DNA of 22,368 bases from Terana coerulea (GCA_024811115.1 JAKOGH010000682.1:1-22368), one strand, 5' to 3'. Positions 1 to 10,383 are shown, numbered from the stretch's first letter. The notes: a model not told the origin generated them from the sequence alone. A program made the numbers and translations.

Positions 1-435
1 ATACGCGGGGTGTTCGCGATGATCAACGGTTCGTCGGAAAACTTTGCGCTTCGGAGCGCAAAATCTGGACCGCAAGCCACAGGTCTCGCCGCTTTGCAGG
101 GTAGTTGGAACGGGAGGAATATTACAAGAGAATGGGCGGGATGCTGTGGCCTGGCGGGAACAGCAGCGGAGGTGATGGACGTTTGGGTGCAAGCCACGGA
201 AGTCGTTTAGGGGCGGACCGACCGTGCGAACACCAATCAACCATACGGACCACGTGAATAGACGCGTCTCGCGTCGCGCTGCGTGACACCGGCGCTCGTC
301 GAGCAGCGCTTTCTGGTCCTCTGACGTCACCTAACGTGCTCCGCCAAGCTCTTTGCGTCTGAGCCTCTCCTCAAAAACCTCTTACTCCTCATTCTTTGTG
401 GCGCAAAACAAACAAACATGAATTCAAGAAATGGA
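1..435. other. Intergenic 5' stretch, no supported gene
   Basis: A 66-codon open frame (10-210, plus) lies here, but it has no recognisable motif and no good context. The stretch from about 240 onward is probably the upstream regulatory region of the gene starting at 534. I see no repeat or RNA gene. Confidence 0.4.
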
Positions 436-441
436 TATAAG
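436..441 (+). promoter_or_regulatory. TATA-like box of the CsbD-like gene
   Basis: TATAAG lies 98 bp upstream of the ATG at 534. The secreted-protein copies further along have TATAAAG 104-109 bp before their ATG, so the spacing is consistent within this genome. The region between it and the ATG is rich in C and A, as is common in fungal 5' UTRs. Confidence 0.45.
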
Positions 442-533
442 CCTCAGGGTAACCTTGTCAATCACCTATCAAACAGCCTTCGAACCCACCGCTCGAAATA
501 CATACCCAACCACACAATTTCATACCCGTCGAC

Positions 534-1152
534 ATGTCTTCTGCTAACAACAACTTCGACAACGTCTACGCTGCTCAGCCCCCGCCCGCCCACCACACCC
601 ACCAGTCCTCTGACATCCTCCCGGGCGCACGCGGCGGTGACTCGGCGGTCAACTACTCTGCGGACGTGACCAACGACGAGCGCGTGTGGCAGAGCAACAA
701 CGAGCGCCGCTTTGGTGCTGGCGCTGACACTGGTGCCGTCATGGCCGGTGGCCAGCACACCGGCGAGTCGGCCTTGCCGTCGACCCCGAGTGACGACTTC
801 AACAGTCCCAGTCACGAGTCAGATAGGCCCATGAATGTCCAGCCTACCGGTGCAGGTGAGTTGTTTCCTCTACATCCAGCGTTCACGTCCGCTAACGTCG
901 GGTTAGGCGGTGTTGCAATTGACGGTCGCGACGACCTCCCTGAAGGCCATGCCAAGATGGCCGACAAGCTCATCGGCAAGACTCAGAAAGTTCGTATACT
1001 GCCGCCTCCGCTACCTAGCCCAAAGTGCTTACGAGCATTCACAGGTCGCTGGCAAGATGATGCATAAGCCCGAACTGCACGAGAAGGGCGAACTCCGTGA
1101 ATCAGGAGGCAAGGAGGCCGCAGCTGGCCGTGCTCGTGCCCCGCACGATTGA
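534..1152 (+). CDS. Small hydrophilic CsbD-like stress protein (3 exons)
   Basis: Exons are 534-855, 907-989 and 1045-1152, with GT..AG introns of 51 and 55 bp. All phases close, giving a 170-aa protein with no frameshift. The first 110 residues are disordered and polar, rich in Gln, His, Pro, Asn and Gly, with NNERRFGAGADTGAV near residue 58. The C-terminal 55 residues are a charged helix-forming segment, ADKLIGKTQKVAGKMMHKPE followed by a KGELRESGGK patch and an ARAPHD end. That pattern resembles the CsbD-like proteins widespread in basidiomycetes, which are usually linked to general stress but have no proven biochemistry. There is no signal peptide or membrane segment, so it is likely cytosolic. 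The family match is from recall of the C-terminal pattern. The gene structure is seen directly. The minus-strand 117-codon frame over exon 1 is a shadow. Confidence 0.8.
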
Positions 1153-1568
1153 CTAATGACACCCCGCGGACTATATCATGTAACATACAACTAATAATTT
1201 GTACCAATAATTACTCCCGATCATCAGGGTCGAAAGGAGTCTATTCCTGCCCATTTACGTATGATTTCCTTGTGATATTTCGAGATGTCGCTACACCAGT
1301 AAAGAGCAAAAAGACTTGGCTGCAACTTGGATGTACGCACTGACAGGCGCTTGGCTTACAGGCAGTCAGTTCGGCCGCGGCCGGTCCGAACCAGGTCCGA
1401 ACGCCCCTGGGCCACCTTCTACGTTCAAGTTCAATTGCAACGTTCAGCGTTAACCACCATTTACGCCACCTTGTGCTATAACATCTGTGGCAAGCCGTTA
1501 GCAGCTCACCTTGTTCGGAGAGGGGAATCGCTGCGGGAAAGCTTTGAAGATTGCAAGTGCTTGCCGCA
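1153..1568. other. Intergenic, no gene seen
   Basis: This stretch holds the 3' flank of the CsbD-like gene. Overlapping open frames on both strands here lack motifs, plausible intron structure or conserved residues, and I do not call them. Confidence 0.4.
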
Positions 1569-1734
1569 TACAGACATCTACCGCTCAAACGTACGCCACC
1601 CTCAAACGTACGTCCCCGCCAAATCTGCGGGCGCCCGACCACGTTTGGCTCCCACAAACACGCCTTTAGGCGTCTATTTTGGCTAGAGACGTACGTTTGA
1701 GTGGTTACGTGCGTTTGACTGGTAGATGTCTGTA
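1569..1734. mobile_element. 166-bp MITE with about 47-bp terminal inverted repeats, TA-flanked
   Basis: The left arm starts TACAGACATCTACC at 1569 and the right arm ends GGTAGATGTCTGTA at 1734. The inverted match continues for about 47 bp with few mismatches. Each arm carries tandem subterminal copies of TCAAACGTACG or close variants, like transposase-binding repeats. The TA at each end fits a Tc1/mariner-type TA target duplication. The interior has no coding capacity. It includes the short palindrome CGCCTTTAGGCG near 1660. Confidence 0.8.
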
Positions 1735-2665
1735 GTGCTGTGAATGGGCACGGCAAACCAGCCATTGAAGCTGAGGTAACATTCGTCCGTTCACGTGTTG
1801 CCGCTTTCGATGGTTGCTTGCACAGGTACGTACAGTTCTGCTTTTCGCGCGTCAGGATAGCTTTCCGAGCTTACTGCATATTTCAAGTGTTATGAGAAGG
1901 TGTGACAAGACATTCGGGCCGCTATTCATGCGACGCCAGGATCTGCGGGAACATACCCTTGCTACCGAAGACATGTTCATTCCAGGCATCCGTACGCCGC
2001 CCTGTACTTCTCTCGGCTAACCATAGTTCACACAATCTGTTATGCTGCCGTGCTCCCAAGTGGACTGTGGCGACTCTTGGTGGATCTCCGGTCAAAGATC
2101 TCCAACGAGGTCCATCTAGTGAGCATCGACCTCAACAAATGAAACTCAGAGGTTAACTGTACTATGTGGTCTCTATGGTTGTAAGCAAGACATACTCAAT
2201 CGGTAAGTACGAGGCCTGGCCTCCGTTAGAGTTTCGACTGACAGCTCATCAGAGTCGCAATTCGCAAAGCAGTGCCACAAAGACTCGGAGTTCTTCCTCG
2301 TGCCGCAGCTACCCCTTACGGCCAAATATTATCCAACAATCTGCAGTGGAAACTTGCCGGTGGGCTCTCTCAGCCTTCTGCCAACCACCTTGGTCTGGTC
2401 TGCGGAAGTGCAGATACAGGCTTAGTAAATGTAAATGCTCTTAGATTTGCGGGTGCCAGCGTGGTTGTCTGGAGTATGTGGCACATTATCTGTCCTCAGT
2501 CCCGGTGAGTACGAACATTTTATCATGCTTCACGGCTTGCATTCTCACCGGGAGCCAAAGAAACTACATCTGGTGGAGGCTAGAACAAACCCATGGCTGA
2601 CTGCTTGTGAATTGCAGTAGCATTGCACTACTGGGCTACCCAGAAAAGGGATTTATTCCAACATG
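1735..2665. other. Intergenic, no supported gene
   Basis: Several 60-90 codon frames lie here with no motifs. Splice-like signals (GGTAAGTAC near 2202, GGTGAGTAC near 2504) hint at a decayed intron-containing gene. I cannot assemble a convincing protein across them. Confidence 0.35.
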
Positions 2666-2673
2666 CATGGTCC

Positions 2674-3338
2674 TAGTGTTGCTGAAGTTCAGTTTAGTTC
2701 AGCGGTTCAGAACCAGAACTGATGAACCGAACTGTGTGGTTCAGTTCAGTTTGGTTCTGGTTTGGCTTTTAGATAACTTGGTTTGGTTCTTGGTTCTTGG
2801 CATGGCTGTCACGCCTGAACCAAGTTTGAACCGGTTTGAACTATGAACCATGTATATGTTATGTAGTGTATTTGTACTGGGATTCATAGAGAAAAGTACA
2901 TGAACTTACTTACTATAGCATGTTTAAACTATTTTTTCATTGTTGTGCTTGTAAACTGAGCACCAAATGTCACTCTGCTTATGTTTTGGTATATATATGA
3001 TGCCATCAATAGCTGCCAAAAGGCAACTGGTGGCCTCTATCAGACACTGAGCTTCAAAATATCATAATGTAAGGCTTTTGCACTATACAAACTCTTCTAG
3101 ATGTCAATATATAACTCTATTATGATCTACCATTGCAATTATACTGATTTGACAGAGTAAAGCTGATATATACATGGTTCAACAGTTCGAACTAGTTCGA
3201 ACTCCTCAACTGAACCAACCGAACCAGTTCATGCTGGTTCAGTTCAGTTGGGTTCAGGTTCGGCTGCTAAACACTTAGTTCTTGTCGGTCGGACAAAAAT
3301 GGGCCCAAACCGAACTGAACTAAACTTCGGCAACACTA
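2674..3338. mobile_element. 665-bp non-autonomous hAT-like transposon
   Basis: The ends are inverted repeats: TAGTGTTGCTGAAGTTCAG on the left, and on the right the complement of TAGTGTTGCCGAAGTTTAG. They are flanked by 8-bp direct repeats that differ at one base, CATGGTCC (2666-2673) and CATAGTCC (3339-3346). An 8-bp duplication with TAGTGTTGC-type ends is typical of hAT elements. Both subterminal zones are packed with GTTC/GAAC motifs in opposite orientation. The core is AT-rich and non-coding, so mobility would need a transposase supplied in trans. Confidence 0.85.
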
Positions 3339-3346
3339 CATAGTCC

Positions 3347-3754
3347 CCAAATTGACTACTGAGTGTATTTGTCAGCCACGAAGTAGTTTCTTTGACTCAT
3401 CACATCAACCACGAGTAACGAAGATTCAGAGCGAACTCGCTCTCAATAGAAACTCCATTCGCTACCCAGCCACAATGCTTCCCATATCCTCTCCCCGCGC
3501 GACCACGGGCAGTTATGCATGGTAAAACTTCCCCTGACCATTGAACAAGGGAAACTTCTCAAGATCATCTCCAGTCCAGAGTACCACTTGCAGTCATACA
3601 GGATATTGTGACATTGTGCCTGCTCTACAAAGCACGATGCCGAACAAAATTGCCATGGTCTGCAACAAAACGACGCACTGCTAAAAGCAGACGCCACGCG
3701 AGCAGATGTCCTACATGTGCCGTGTCGGACTAGGAATTGCTGCAGGATGTGAGC
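3347..3754. other. Upstream region of the first secreted-protein copy
   Basis: No gene is supported. The minus-strand 84-codon frame here has no family features. A short match (GATGCCGAAC near 3638) resembles a motif in the promoter-proximal blocks of the other two copies, so this may be a diverged remnant of the same upstream block. Confidence 0.35.
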
Positions 3755-3761
3755 TATAAAG
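3755..3761 (+). promoter_or_regulatory. TATA box of secreted-protein copy 1
   Basis: TATAAAG lies 109 bp before the ATG at 3864, followed by a CAGCAGCTTCAGCAGC tract (near 3789). The same TATA element and CAGCAGCTTCAGCAGC tract precede the intact copy at 10384, which supports common descent of the promoters. Confidence 0.6.
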
Positions 3762-3863
3762 CCCGCCGCTGGCCGCTGCTACCCTTCAGCAGCTTCAGCA
3801 GCTCTTCGAATTTCGCTTGGCCTAGGAACCACCTCTTTTCAAGCTCACCCCTCCACTCCCAAC

Positions 3864-4760
3864 ATGCTCGCTGTCAAATCTACTCTCACCGCCTTTGCTT
3901 TCGCTGCGGCCGTCTCAGCCACCATGATGCCTGGCTTTAGTATGTGTTGCTCTGCCACTGTACACCTCACCCGGGTGACCGACGATCCTTGTTAGGGCCG
4001 CTGCCTGCGGGCGCGAACTGTCGTCCACCAAGAGATGCTCGCTGGTGGGGTCCGCCACACCGAATTACAGTGCCCCGAGGGCCCTCCGCGACTCCGTCCT
4101 CCCGGCACGACAAGTGCTCGCGCGAGTGACTCTGGCCGCGAGGGATCTCAATGCGCAGCAGATCCTCAACAAATGCAACGTCTTTGTGTGAAGTCTGCGC
4201 GAGCGCACTGCGATGCAGTGCCGGACACTGACCTCTGTCTCACGCAGCAGGCAACGAGCCCAAGTTCTGCGCGATCACGTCTAGCCCGCCTCTACGTCCA
4301 GCCGACTGCACCTCTCGCCGAGGCCCTGCAGAGCTTAGGCAGTAAGTGGGCTTGTGGTATAGCCACTGTTCGAGGTGCACTAATGTAAAAATGGTGCAGA
4401 CGAGCGCTCACTACTAGGTCCGACACCTTCCAGGCATTTGCCCTTGGCACCTGTGAAGTCTACTCAGGGCAAACGCCCTCCCTTAACACACTGGAGTTCT
4501 GTAGCACGCCTCTCTTACGCCTCTTCTCCCGCTTCAGGCTGACACTCTAGCGCTCAATGCCACCTTGCTACAGGCTGGTTTGGTCACTGCTTCTTTTGTG
4601 AACTGCGTTGAACTCGCTGGTGGGAGCCAGGAGGGTGCATCAGCAATGACTCTAGGCTCTTTGCAAAGTAGGTAGTTGCGCTCCTTACGAACATGCTGTA
4701 GCTAACATGAGAGACGGGCAAGGTCGGCTTCACCAACGACCCCATCCTCGTCCCCCCTGA
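3864..4760 (+). pseudogene. Decayed copy of cysteine-rich secreted protein (copy 1)
   Basis: Exon 1 (3864-3939) encodes a clear signal peptide starting MLAVKSTLTAFAFAAAVSA. It is followed by a GTATGT donor and an acceptor at 3995, in the same phase as the intact paralogue at 10384. Later pieces match that paralogue: an EMLAGGVRHTELQCPEG segment (4032-4082), FQAFALGTCEVYS (about 4432-4470), SFVNCVELAGGS (about 4597-4632), GCISNDSRLFA (about 4634-4668), and a final VGFTNDPILVP (about 4723-4755). These pieces lie in different frames. They require at least three frameshifts, including one inside the exon near 4630, and the stop codon is out of frame. The intron positions are recognisable. I conclude this is a true pseudogene rather than one gene with a single read error. 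Confidence 0.8.
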
Positions 4761-5219
4761 GCGCACTAAAGCAAAACGCCTACGCCGGGCTCATCAATAT
4801 GCATATTCTAGAAGGGTTCATGTGTTGTAAATTTGGATTTCTGTTGAAATCTCTGGGAATAATCATTCATGCCTCCATCTGGGTTTATGTTGATGGTTTC
4901 ACAAAATGGCGAAAATCCTCTTTTAATAAATTTTTACGTCCTGCGATAACTTTAACATAACTTCATGGGAAGCCAGTACCATTCTCCTCTACGAATGGAT
5001 AGAGCGCGAGGACGGAAGCTTATACATGGTACGCTGCAGCATCCGCCTTAACTTTGTTAAGGTCGGTGGTGTCAGTAACCAACCTCCCATGAGCTTGGCT
5101 CAAGCATCTTTCAGCAATGGCTTGTGCAGCTCACTATTTCATAGCCCCGCTATACAATTAGGTCAAACACCGCCAGACTAATTACATACTACTTTAAAAG
5201 GAATGTTTTTGCCGGGTAG
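4761..5219. other. Spacer downstream of copy 1
   Basis: AT-rich stretch with no coding potential and no detectable match to the downstream flank of the intact copy. Nothing specific is recognised. Confidence 0.4.
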
Positions 5220-6078
5220 CTAGAAACTAGTAGTACTATGCATTACTTACCACTAACTGTGGGAATATGTCATCGCTGCCAAAGATTGCTCTCCTGCTTG
5301 CCGTTTGCTCTCTGACACACTCCCCCACCGGGTTTACAAACTCTCTGGCCTAAGAAGACTGGCACTTTCATCACGGCTTGACTCACCATAGTGGCTAACT
5401 ACGTATCCCCGACCCAACTTGGAAGAACAGAGTTGATTGATGGGCTGCGCGGGCGCATACATGTATGTCTTAGGCTATGCAAAGTCTTTTGAGCTAGTAC
5501 ATATACGGCATCTTGACGTCAGCCGCTGAGATCCTCGTTAAATTCCCTGAATCTCAGGTATAAGTGCCAGGCAGATGACTGCCGGTGAAGCCGCTAGCGG
5601 AGGAGGGCGTCACGAAGGAATTGCACACTGCATCCCATTTAAGTACGCCAGCAAACAGCTCATAAAAACTATATTGTATCCTCAGGCTATGGCAGTTGGT
5701 TGTTGCTCTGGTGAGTAGAGATTTTGACTCAGCAATGAGCATGAATCGCCATTGGCGATGCTCATTCTAGCTTGATTTCAGTCTGCAGTTCCAACTTGAA
5801 AATTATACACTTCTCCTGGTGAGTACGGACTCTCCACTGCTTGAGATGCACGTTCGCTCATGTTCAATGGAAAGACAGATGCTCTTCATCCGATGCCGGC
5901 TAGAACGGCACTGACATCCATGAACGGAAGCAACTTGGAAGCTCTGGTAATAATGCGATGCATATGCGGCTTTGAATCAGAGACATGACAAGCGACGCAC
6001 TTGTGTTACGTGCAACGGCACAAACGCTGAGGCACAGACAAGCTTCGACGACAGAGAAGAGCGATCAGCGCAGCACAT
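5220..6078 (+). repeat. Paralogous spacer block B, first copy
   Basis: This block aligns collinearly with 8980-9858. Shared landmarks include ACTGTGGGAA against ACCGTGGGAA, CCCAACTTGGAAGAACAGAG against CCCAACTCGGAAGAACGGAG, a GAATCTCAGGT tract, CTGGTGAGTAG, GAGTACGGACT, TTGAGATGCACG, and a final CGACAGAGA..GCAGCACAT. No frame is conserved between the copies. Paired donor-like sites at 5711 and 5819 with plausible acceptors suggest a decayed spliced gene or a non-coding transcript. It ends exactly where the 6079-8450 transposon is inserted. Confidence 0.75.
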
Positions 6079-8450
6079 CTGGAAAAAGCACAAGTGGTAC
6101 GGAGCGCCTCAGACCAATCCGGACTACTCGGATCGCTGGACTTAACCCTCCGACACAGACCCGCCTCAGACCAAGCCAATGCTATTCCAGACCAATATGG
6201 AGCTGCTCATACCGACAGTACTCTGCACATCAATATTCAGATTAGTCCAGAACTCAGTGGTCTGAAAGGTCCAGTAGATACAGACTTACCCGTATACGTA
6301 TGCTTTTATTTACAGTTCTCGCGACACGCAGCCTCAACGTTGTTGAACAAAGATATATTACGCGATGTACTGTCTACTCTACACAGAATGGAGTGTATAC
6401 ACTACAGCTCATCTATGTAGTACGGGCTCCTGCAAGCTCTCAATGATGCACATTCAGAATACCTGCAACTATGTCAACACCGCCACGCATTGACAACACA
6501 CAGCATGGAACTCACCATCTTGCCCGTCATCATTTCGTACAACATGCATGCCATTGCCCAGCAGCGCTGCACACAGGGAGACACCTGAACAACCCGCCAG
6601 CGCCGGTCGGCGTATGGCCTGTGTCACGACGTCAAAGTCAAGGGCCATGGTGAGTGGCGGCAGTGTGCGATGCCGTCCGCGACACTGTGACGCCCCAGAC
6701 AACGACGTTGGCATGGATCGTCGTCCCGCGAACCGGCGAGGCAAACGCCGGAGAGCACAGCATTTTTGCTAGGGCTCTCATGGTGCGTTGTCACCATGGA
6801 TTGACCCGCAGTGATCGAAGTTTCCCGCGCCCGCGCTCTGCGCCGTCCATTTCACATGCCAGTGAGCCATCTACCCCCGCTTCCAACTCCTCCGCTTGGC
6901 ATTGTAGGTACGCATCGACATCCCGCGAGCGGACATTGCAGCATGTGTGCATGAGTGTAATTGGATGCAAGGGCAGGCGGGCGAGGGTGGCGGCGACAGG
7001 ATTTGATGGAACGCTGTGTGTTTTACTGCTCGGCGCTGCATGCTGAAGGGACACCCAGACTGCAAAGTCACGATGTATTGACTTCCCGCAAGCAAGACCC
7101 CCGGGCGGCACCAGTACACGACGACGCATAGATTGCCGGGCGTCCGGGCCACAAGTGAGGATGAGGTATAGGCTAGGCGAGTGGGGGAGAGACGCCAGCA
7201 GATACGTAGTCAGACTGGATGCATGAAGCTGTTCAAGCCGCATGTCCAAGACCGGTTCAGTCGTGTAGATGGAAATTATTTGAAGAACTTACCGTGGACT
7301 AGCCCCCGACCTCGATGACCGCCGTGCTCGCATTTGCAATCAAGTGTCAAGTGATTGAAGGCTGTGGGCATAAGCAAGTAACTCACTGGCCTAGGAGAGT
7401 CAACGTCGTGGCCAGCGACGTTAAATTCAACGGGAGCGAGGAGGTGGTACTATAGTGAAACTGACCAAGGGGAGATCAACGTTTGTTGAATGGTTGCGAT
7501 GCCGGTTCCCACGATCACGTGAAGCTTTAGGGCAGACGCGGAAAGGCCTTGACGATGCTCAGATGATGCCTATTGCTGGTGTTTAAACGTTCACTGGACA
7601 ATCCTGCTAAACCTGCGCACACTTCCTCGTCTGTACCGACCATTGCCATAGCTCTGGGATACAAACGCTCCGCCCGCCTCAGAGATCATCACCTCGGCTC
7701 CTTCGGTCAGACGCTTGCTTCATCGTGAAAGGCCGACATGCTCACACGGTAGCTTCAAGACAACTGACACGACAGCACCCCAGTGCTTTTACAAACAACC
7801 TAGGAACTGCGTGGCTAGTCAGCAGGAGAATGGGGTGCTCGAGGAGTGTCAATAGCGCAAACATGTGAAGGAGAGCTTTCACCAAAGGTGTGTGTCCACA
7901 GCTATTACCATGCAGTCTTTGCTCGCACTCGGCAGGGTGTGGGCGGTGACATGTGTGCTTATTGCTTGCTTAGGTCGGTATCATTCAGTATCCTCTCCCG
8001 CTGTCTTGTACATGGATGAAGAGACAACATCAGTGCGCCAGCTCGGCTGCTCCAATTGAGCTGTGCTATGCCAGGCGGCTGTATGCTGTCGCTGTTGGAC
8101 TTGAGGAGCATATACCTCATGTTATTGAGAGGGTTAGAGGGCTCTCGCTCACAATTGTACAGCTCAAATTGTCAGATATTTACCATGTATGTAGATAGGT
8201 ACCACATAAACATAAAAGTGGATACATAACTCTGAGCCCTGGAGTGTCCAGAAAGATGTGCTGTGAGTCCGTTCTGGTCCTTACAAATGTGCTTGTGAAT
8301 GTAAGTGCATGGATCATATGTACCCAGCTGCAAGGAGTACAGAGTAGCACAGACCGATATGGCACAAGACGCCGAAGGTCTGGATTGGTACGTGGGGTCT
8401 GAGCGGTACAGAACCTTGGCTGGGTGGTCTGATAAAATATTTTTTTCCAG
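6079..8450. mobile_element. 2.37-kb non-autonomous inverted-repeat DNA transposon
   Basis: The element starts CTGGAAAAA at 6079 and ends with its complement, TTTTTCCAG, at 8450. Both subterminal regions carry many copies of TCAGACC or its complement: near 6109, 6169, 6190 and 6258 on the left, and 8353, 8377, 8397 and 8426 on the right. Flanks are CAGCACAT (6071-6078) and ATGCACAT (8451-8458), matching at 6 of 8 bases, which suggests an 8-bp target duplication. The paralogous block at 9851-9870 reads straight through the junction without the element and acts as an empty site. The interior has no transposase. A GC-richer core (about 6470-7250) has overlapping open frames of up to 152 codons on the minus strand that I cannot identify. 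The superfamily is unresolved, and hAT is suggested by the 8-bp duplication. Confidence 0.78.
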
Positions 8451-8458
8451 ATGCACAT

Positions 8459-8850
8459 CGCCTACGGGACCGACCCCCGACCTCCAAAGCAATGCAATAT
8501 ACGACGTCCGTGCGACCGTATGTTGTAGCCCTGGTGCTCGCTACATCTTGCTCCCGTACAATATCGGACCACGGCGAAACCAAAGCAGTGAGTACATTCA
8601 CTTCAAGTTCACGCTTGACATCGACAAATTCTAAAATTACTCCTCAGTCTAGATCGCCTGGTAAACAGAAAGTAGTCGTGCCGACTTTTGTAATGTGGCT
8701 CCTGAACACTCAGTATTGGACGCGTTGTCCAAGATAATTGCCACCGCCGAAATACAGTTGGTTGACAGGCTGGGTGCCGAACGTACCTTGCTGCGATCCG
8801 CAATACGGCGCGCGGCTGGACGTTGAGTTGTGGGGAAACATGTTCTGTTT
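8459..8850 (+). repeat. Paralogous upstream block C, first copy
   Basis: This block aligns with 9859-10240. Landmarks are ACGGGACCGAC, CGACCTCCAAAGC against CAACCTCCAGAGC, CTACATCTTGC, GGACCACGGC, TTGACATCGACAAATTCTAA against CGACATTGACAAGTTCTAA, GCCGAACGTACCTT and GCGCGCGGCTG. It is followed by a TATA box at 8891, just as the second copy is followed by the TATA box at 10280. It is therefore the promoter-proximal region of a lost secreted-protein copy. Confidence 0.75.
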
Positions 8851-8890
8851 AAGAACCTCGCCGGTTCGTGGCTTATAGAGGCGAGAGGCC

Positions 8891-8975
8891 TATAAAATCT
8901 GGAAGAGCTTGGGCAACACTAACCTTAGTGGTATGTTGAATTCGCTACGGCAAGCCGCAAGCACTGCGCAGAAAC
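8891..8975 (+). pseudogene. Remnant of secreted-protein copy 2 (body deleted)
   Basis: TATAAAA at 8891 sits at the position equivalent to the promoters of copies 1 and 3. Only about 40 bp later, 8932-8973 (ending ACGGCAAGCCGCAAGC plus flank) aligns well with 11504-11545, which lies about 190 bp downstream of the stop codon of copy 3. The gene body, about 1.2 kb, is absent between them. The simplest reading is an internal deletion of copy 2 that kept its promoter and 3' flank. Confidence 0.65.
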
Positions 8976-8979
8976 CACT

Positions 8980-9858
8980 GGCATATATGTATTACTAACC
9001 GTGGGAAGCCATCACTACTGCCAAAGAATCACTGGATCTCCTGCAATCGACTCCTGCTCGCAGCTCACTCTCGAGCTCCGCACCCTTTGCTGGCTTACGC
9101 ATGGACTCTCTATAGCTAGGACACCAGCACTCTCAATATTTAACAATATCCTACATCACCATTGACGGACGATACACGCTCGCCATGGCTGACTATCCTC
9201 TCACCCAACTCGGAAGAACGGAGTCGACTGACTGGGGAGCTGGGCGACGCATGTATGTATGTCTCAGGTTGCGCCGAGGCCTTTGAGCCAGTACGTGAGC
9301 CGGTACGTACACAGCATCTTTACAATGCGGCTGAGATCTCCGCTCAGTTCCCGAATCTCAGGTGCCAGAGCCAAGCGAATGGCAGTTCATGAGAAACGTG
9401 CGGCAGAAAGCGCCACGAAGGGCTTGCTTGCCGCGTCCCAAATGCGTCAGTGAATAGCCAGCTTGGAGATATTGTATGAACACCTTTCCGTCTTCTGGTG
9501 AGTAGTCAAGCCTGCAATGAGCGTTGACTATGTTTACTGTTCGTTTTGGGGTATCATTTGCGGACCAGTTGCAGTTATTCAATGCCAACACAATCTTCTC
9601 CCGGCGAGTACGGACTTTCCATTGCTTGAGATGCACGTGGGCTCATATTGAATAGGAAGGCGGATGCATTACGTTCAATGTATGCCAGAAAGGCACCCGT
9701 GCGCGGGTGCCACTTGGAACTTCTGTTGATAAAGCGATGCACTTGCTCTTTCGGATACGGAGCGATGTCGCATAAGCATGCTCGCGGTGCGCTCGACGGC
9801 ATAGCCGCCAGGTACGGACAATCATCAACGACAGAGAGGTGTGATCGACGCAGCACAT
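8980..9858 (+). repeat. Paralogous spacer block B, second copy
   Basis: This is the counterpart of 5220-6078 and contains the same ordered landmarks, including GAATCTCAGGTGCCAGAGCC (from 9353), CTGGTGAGTAG (9495) and GAGTACGGACTTTCC (9606). The splice-like donors persist, with one changed from GGTGAGTAC to GGCGAGTAC. No reading frame is preserved between the copies, so I do not call a gene here. The 186-codon minus frame over its end is considered fortuitous. Confidence 0.75.
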
Positions 9859-10250
9859 CACCCACGGGACCGACTTCCAACCTCCAGAGCCATACAGCGG
9901 ACGACATGCGTGTGACTCCCTTGGTGGCCCTGCAGCTTCCTACATCTTGCATCCATATAGAACCGGACCACGGCAAAACACGCATGGCAAGTCCATCTCT
10001 CCAACCTCGACATTGACAAGTTCTAAATGTACTTCTCAGTCTGGAGCATCCTATAGACAACAGCAGCCGTCCAGATATTCGAAAATTGGTTCCTGGGTAC
10101 TCAGTCTTTGACATGTTGGCCCATATCCTTCTCACTACCTACACATTGTCGCTCGACAGGCAGAGATGCCGAACGTACCTTATCATGATCCGCCATACAG
10201 CGCGCGGCTGAACAATGGAGTCTGAGGAAACACGTTCTCTCCATGGCCCT
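9859..10250 (+). repeat. Paralogous upstream block C, second copy, with empty insertion site
   Basis: This is the counterpart of 8459-8850, directly joined to block B at 9858/9859. The uninterrupted junction CAGCACATCACCCACGGGAC (from 9851) shows the state before the 6079-8450 transposon inserted in the first copy. The block leads directly into the promoter of the intact secreted-protein gene. Confidence 0.75.
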
Positions 10251-10279
10251 AGCCAGACCGTAGTATACTAAAGCCAGCC

Positions 10280-10286
10280 TATAAAG
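10280..10286 (+). promoter_or_regulatory. TATA box of secreted-protein copy 3
   Basis: TATAAAG lies 104 bp upstream of the ATG at 10384, followed by a CAGCAGCTTCAGCAGC tract shared with copy 1. Confidence 0.65.
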
Positions 10287-10383
10287 CTAGTCGGGATGAA
10301 TGTAAGTCTCCAGCAGCTTCAGCAGCCTCTGGAAACTCGACTGAACCCCAGTGCCTACCGTTCTGACTACTCCCCCCTCCAGA

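Noticed and set aside
462..815. 117-codon minus-strand open frame
   Set aside because: It lies antisense to exon 1 of the CsbD-like gene, which has a coherent spliced structure and family-like C-terminus. The antisense frame is a GC-codon shadow.
6791..7249. 152-codon minus-strand open frame
   Set aside because: It is inside the 2.37-kb transposon, overlaps long frames on other strands, and has no recognisable motif. I mention it as possible cargo but do not call it a gene.
5220..9858. Blocks B as long terminal repeats of a retrotransposon
   Set aside because: The two copies do not begin TG and end CA, there is no primer-binding site or polypurine tract, and the region between is explained by a separate inserted element and secreted-protein remnants.
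9575..10135. 186-codon minus-strand open frame
   Set aside because: It spans the B/C block junction. The equivalent frame is broken in the paralogous copy and it shows no domain features.
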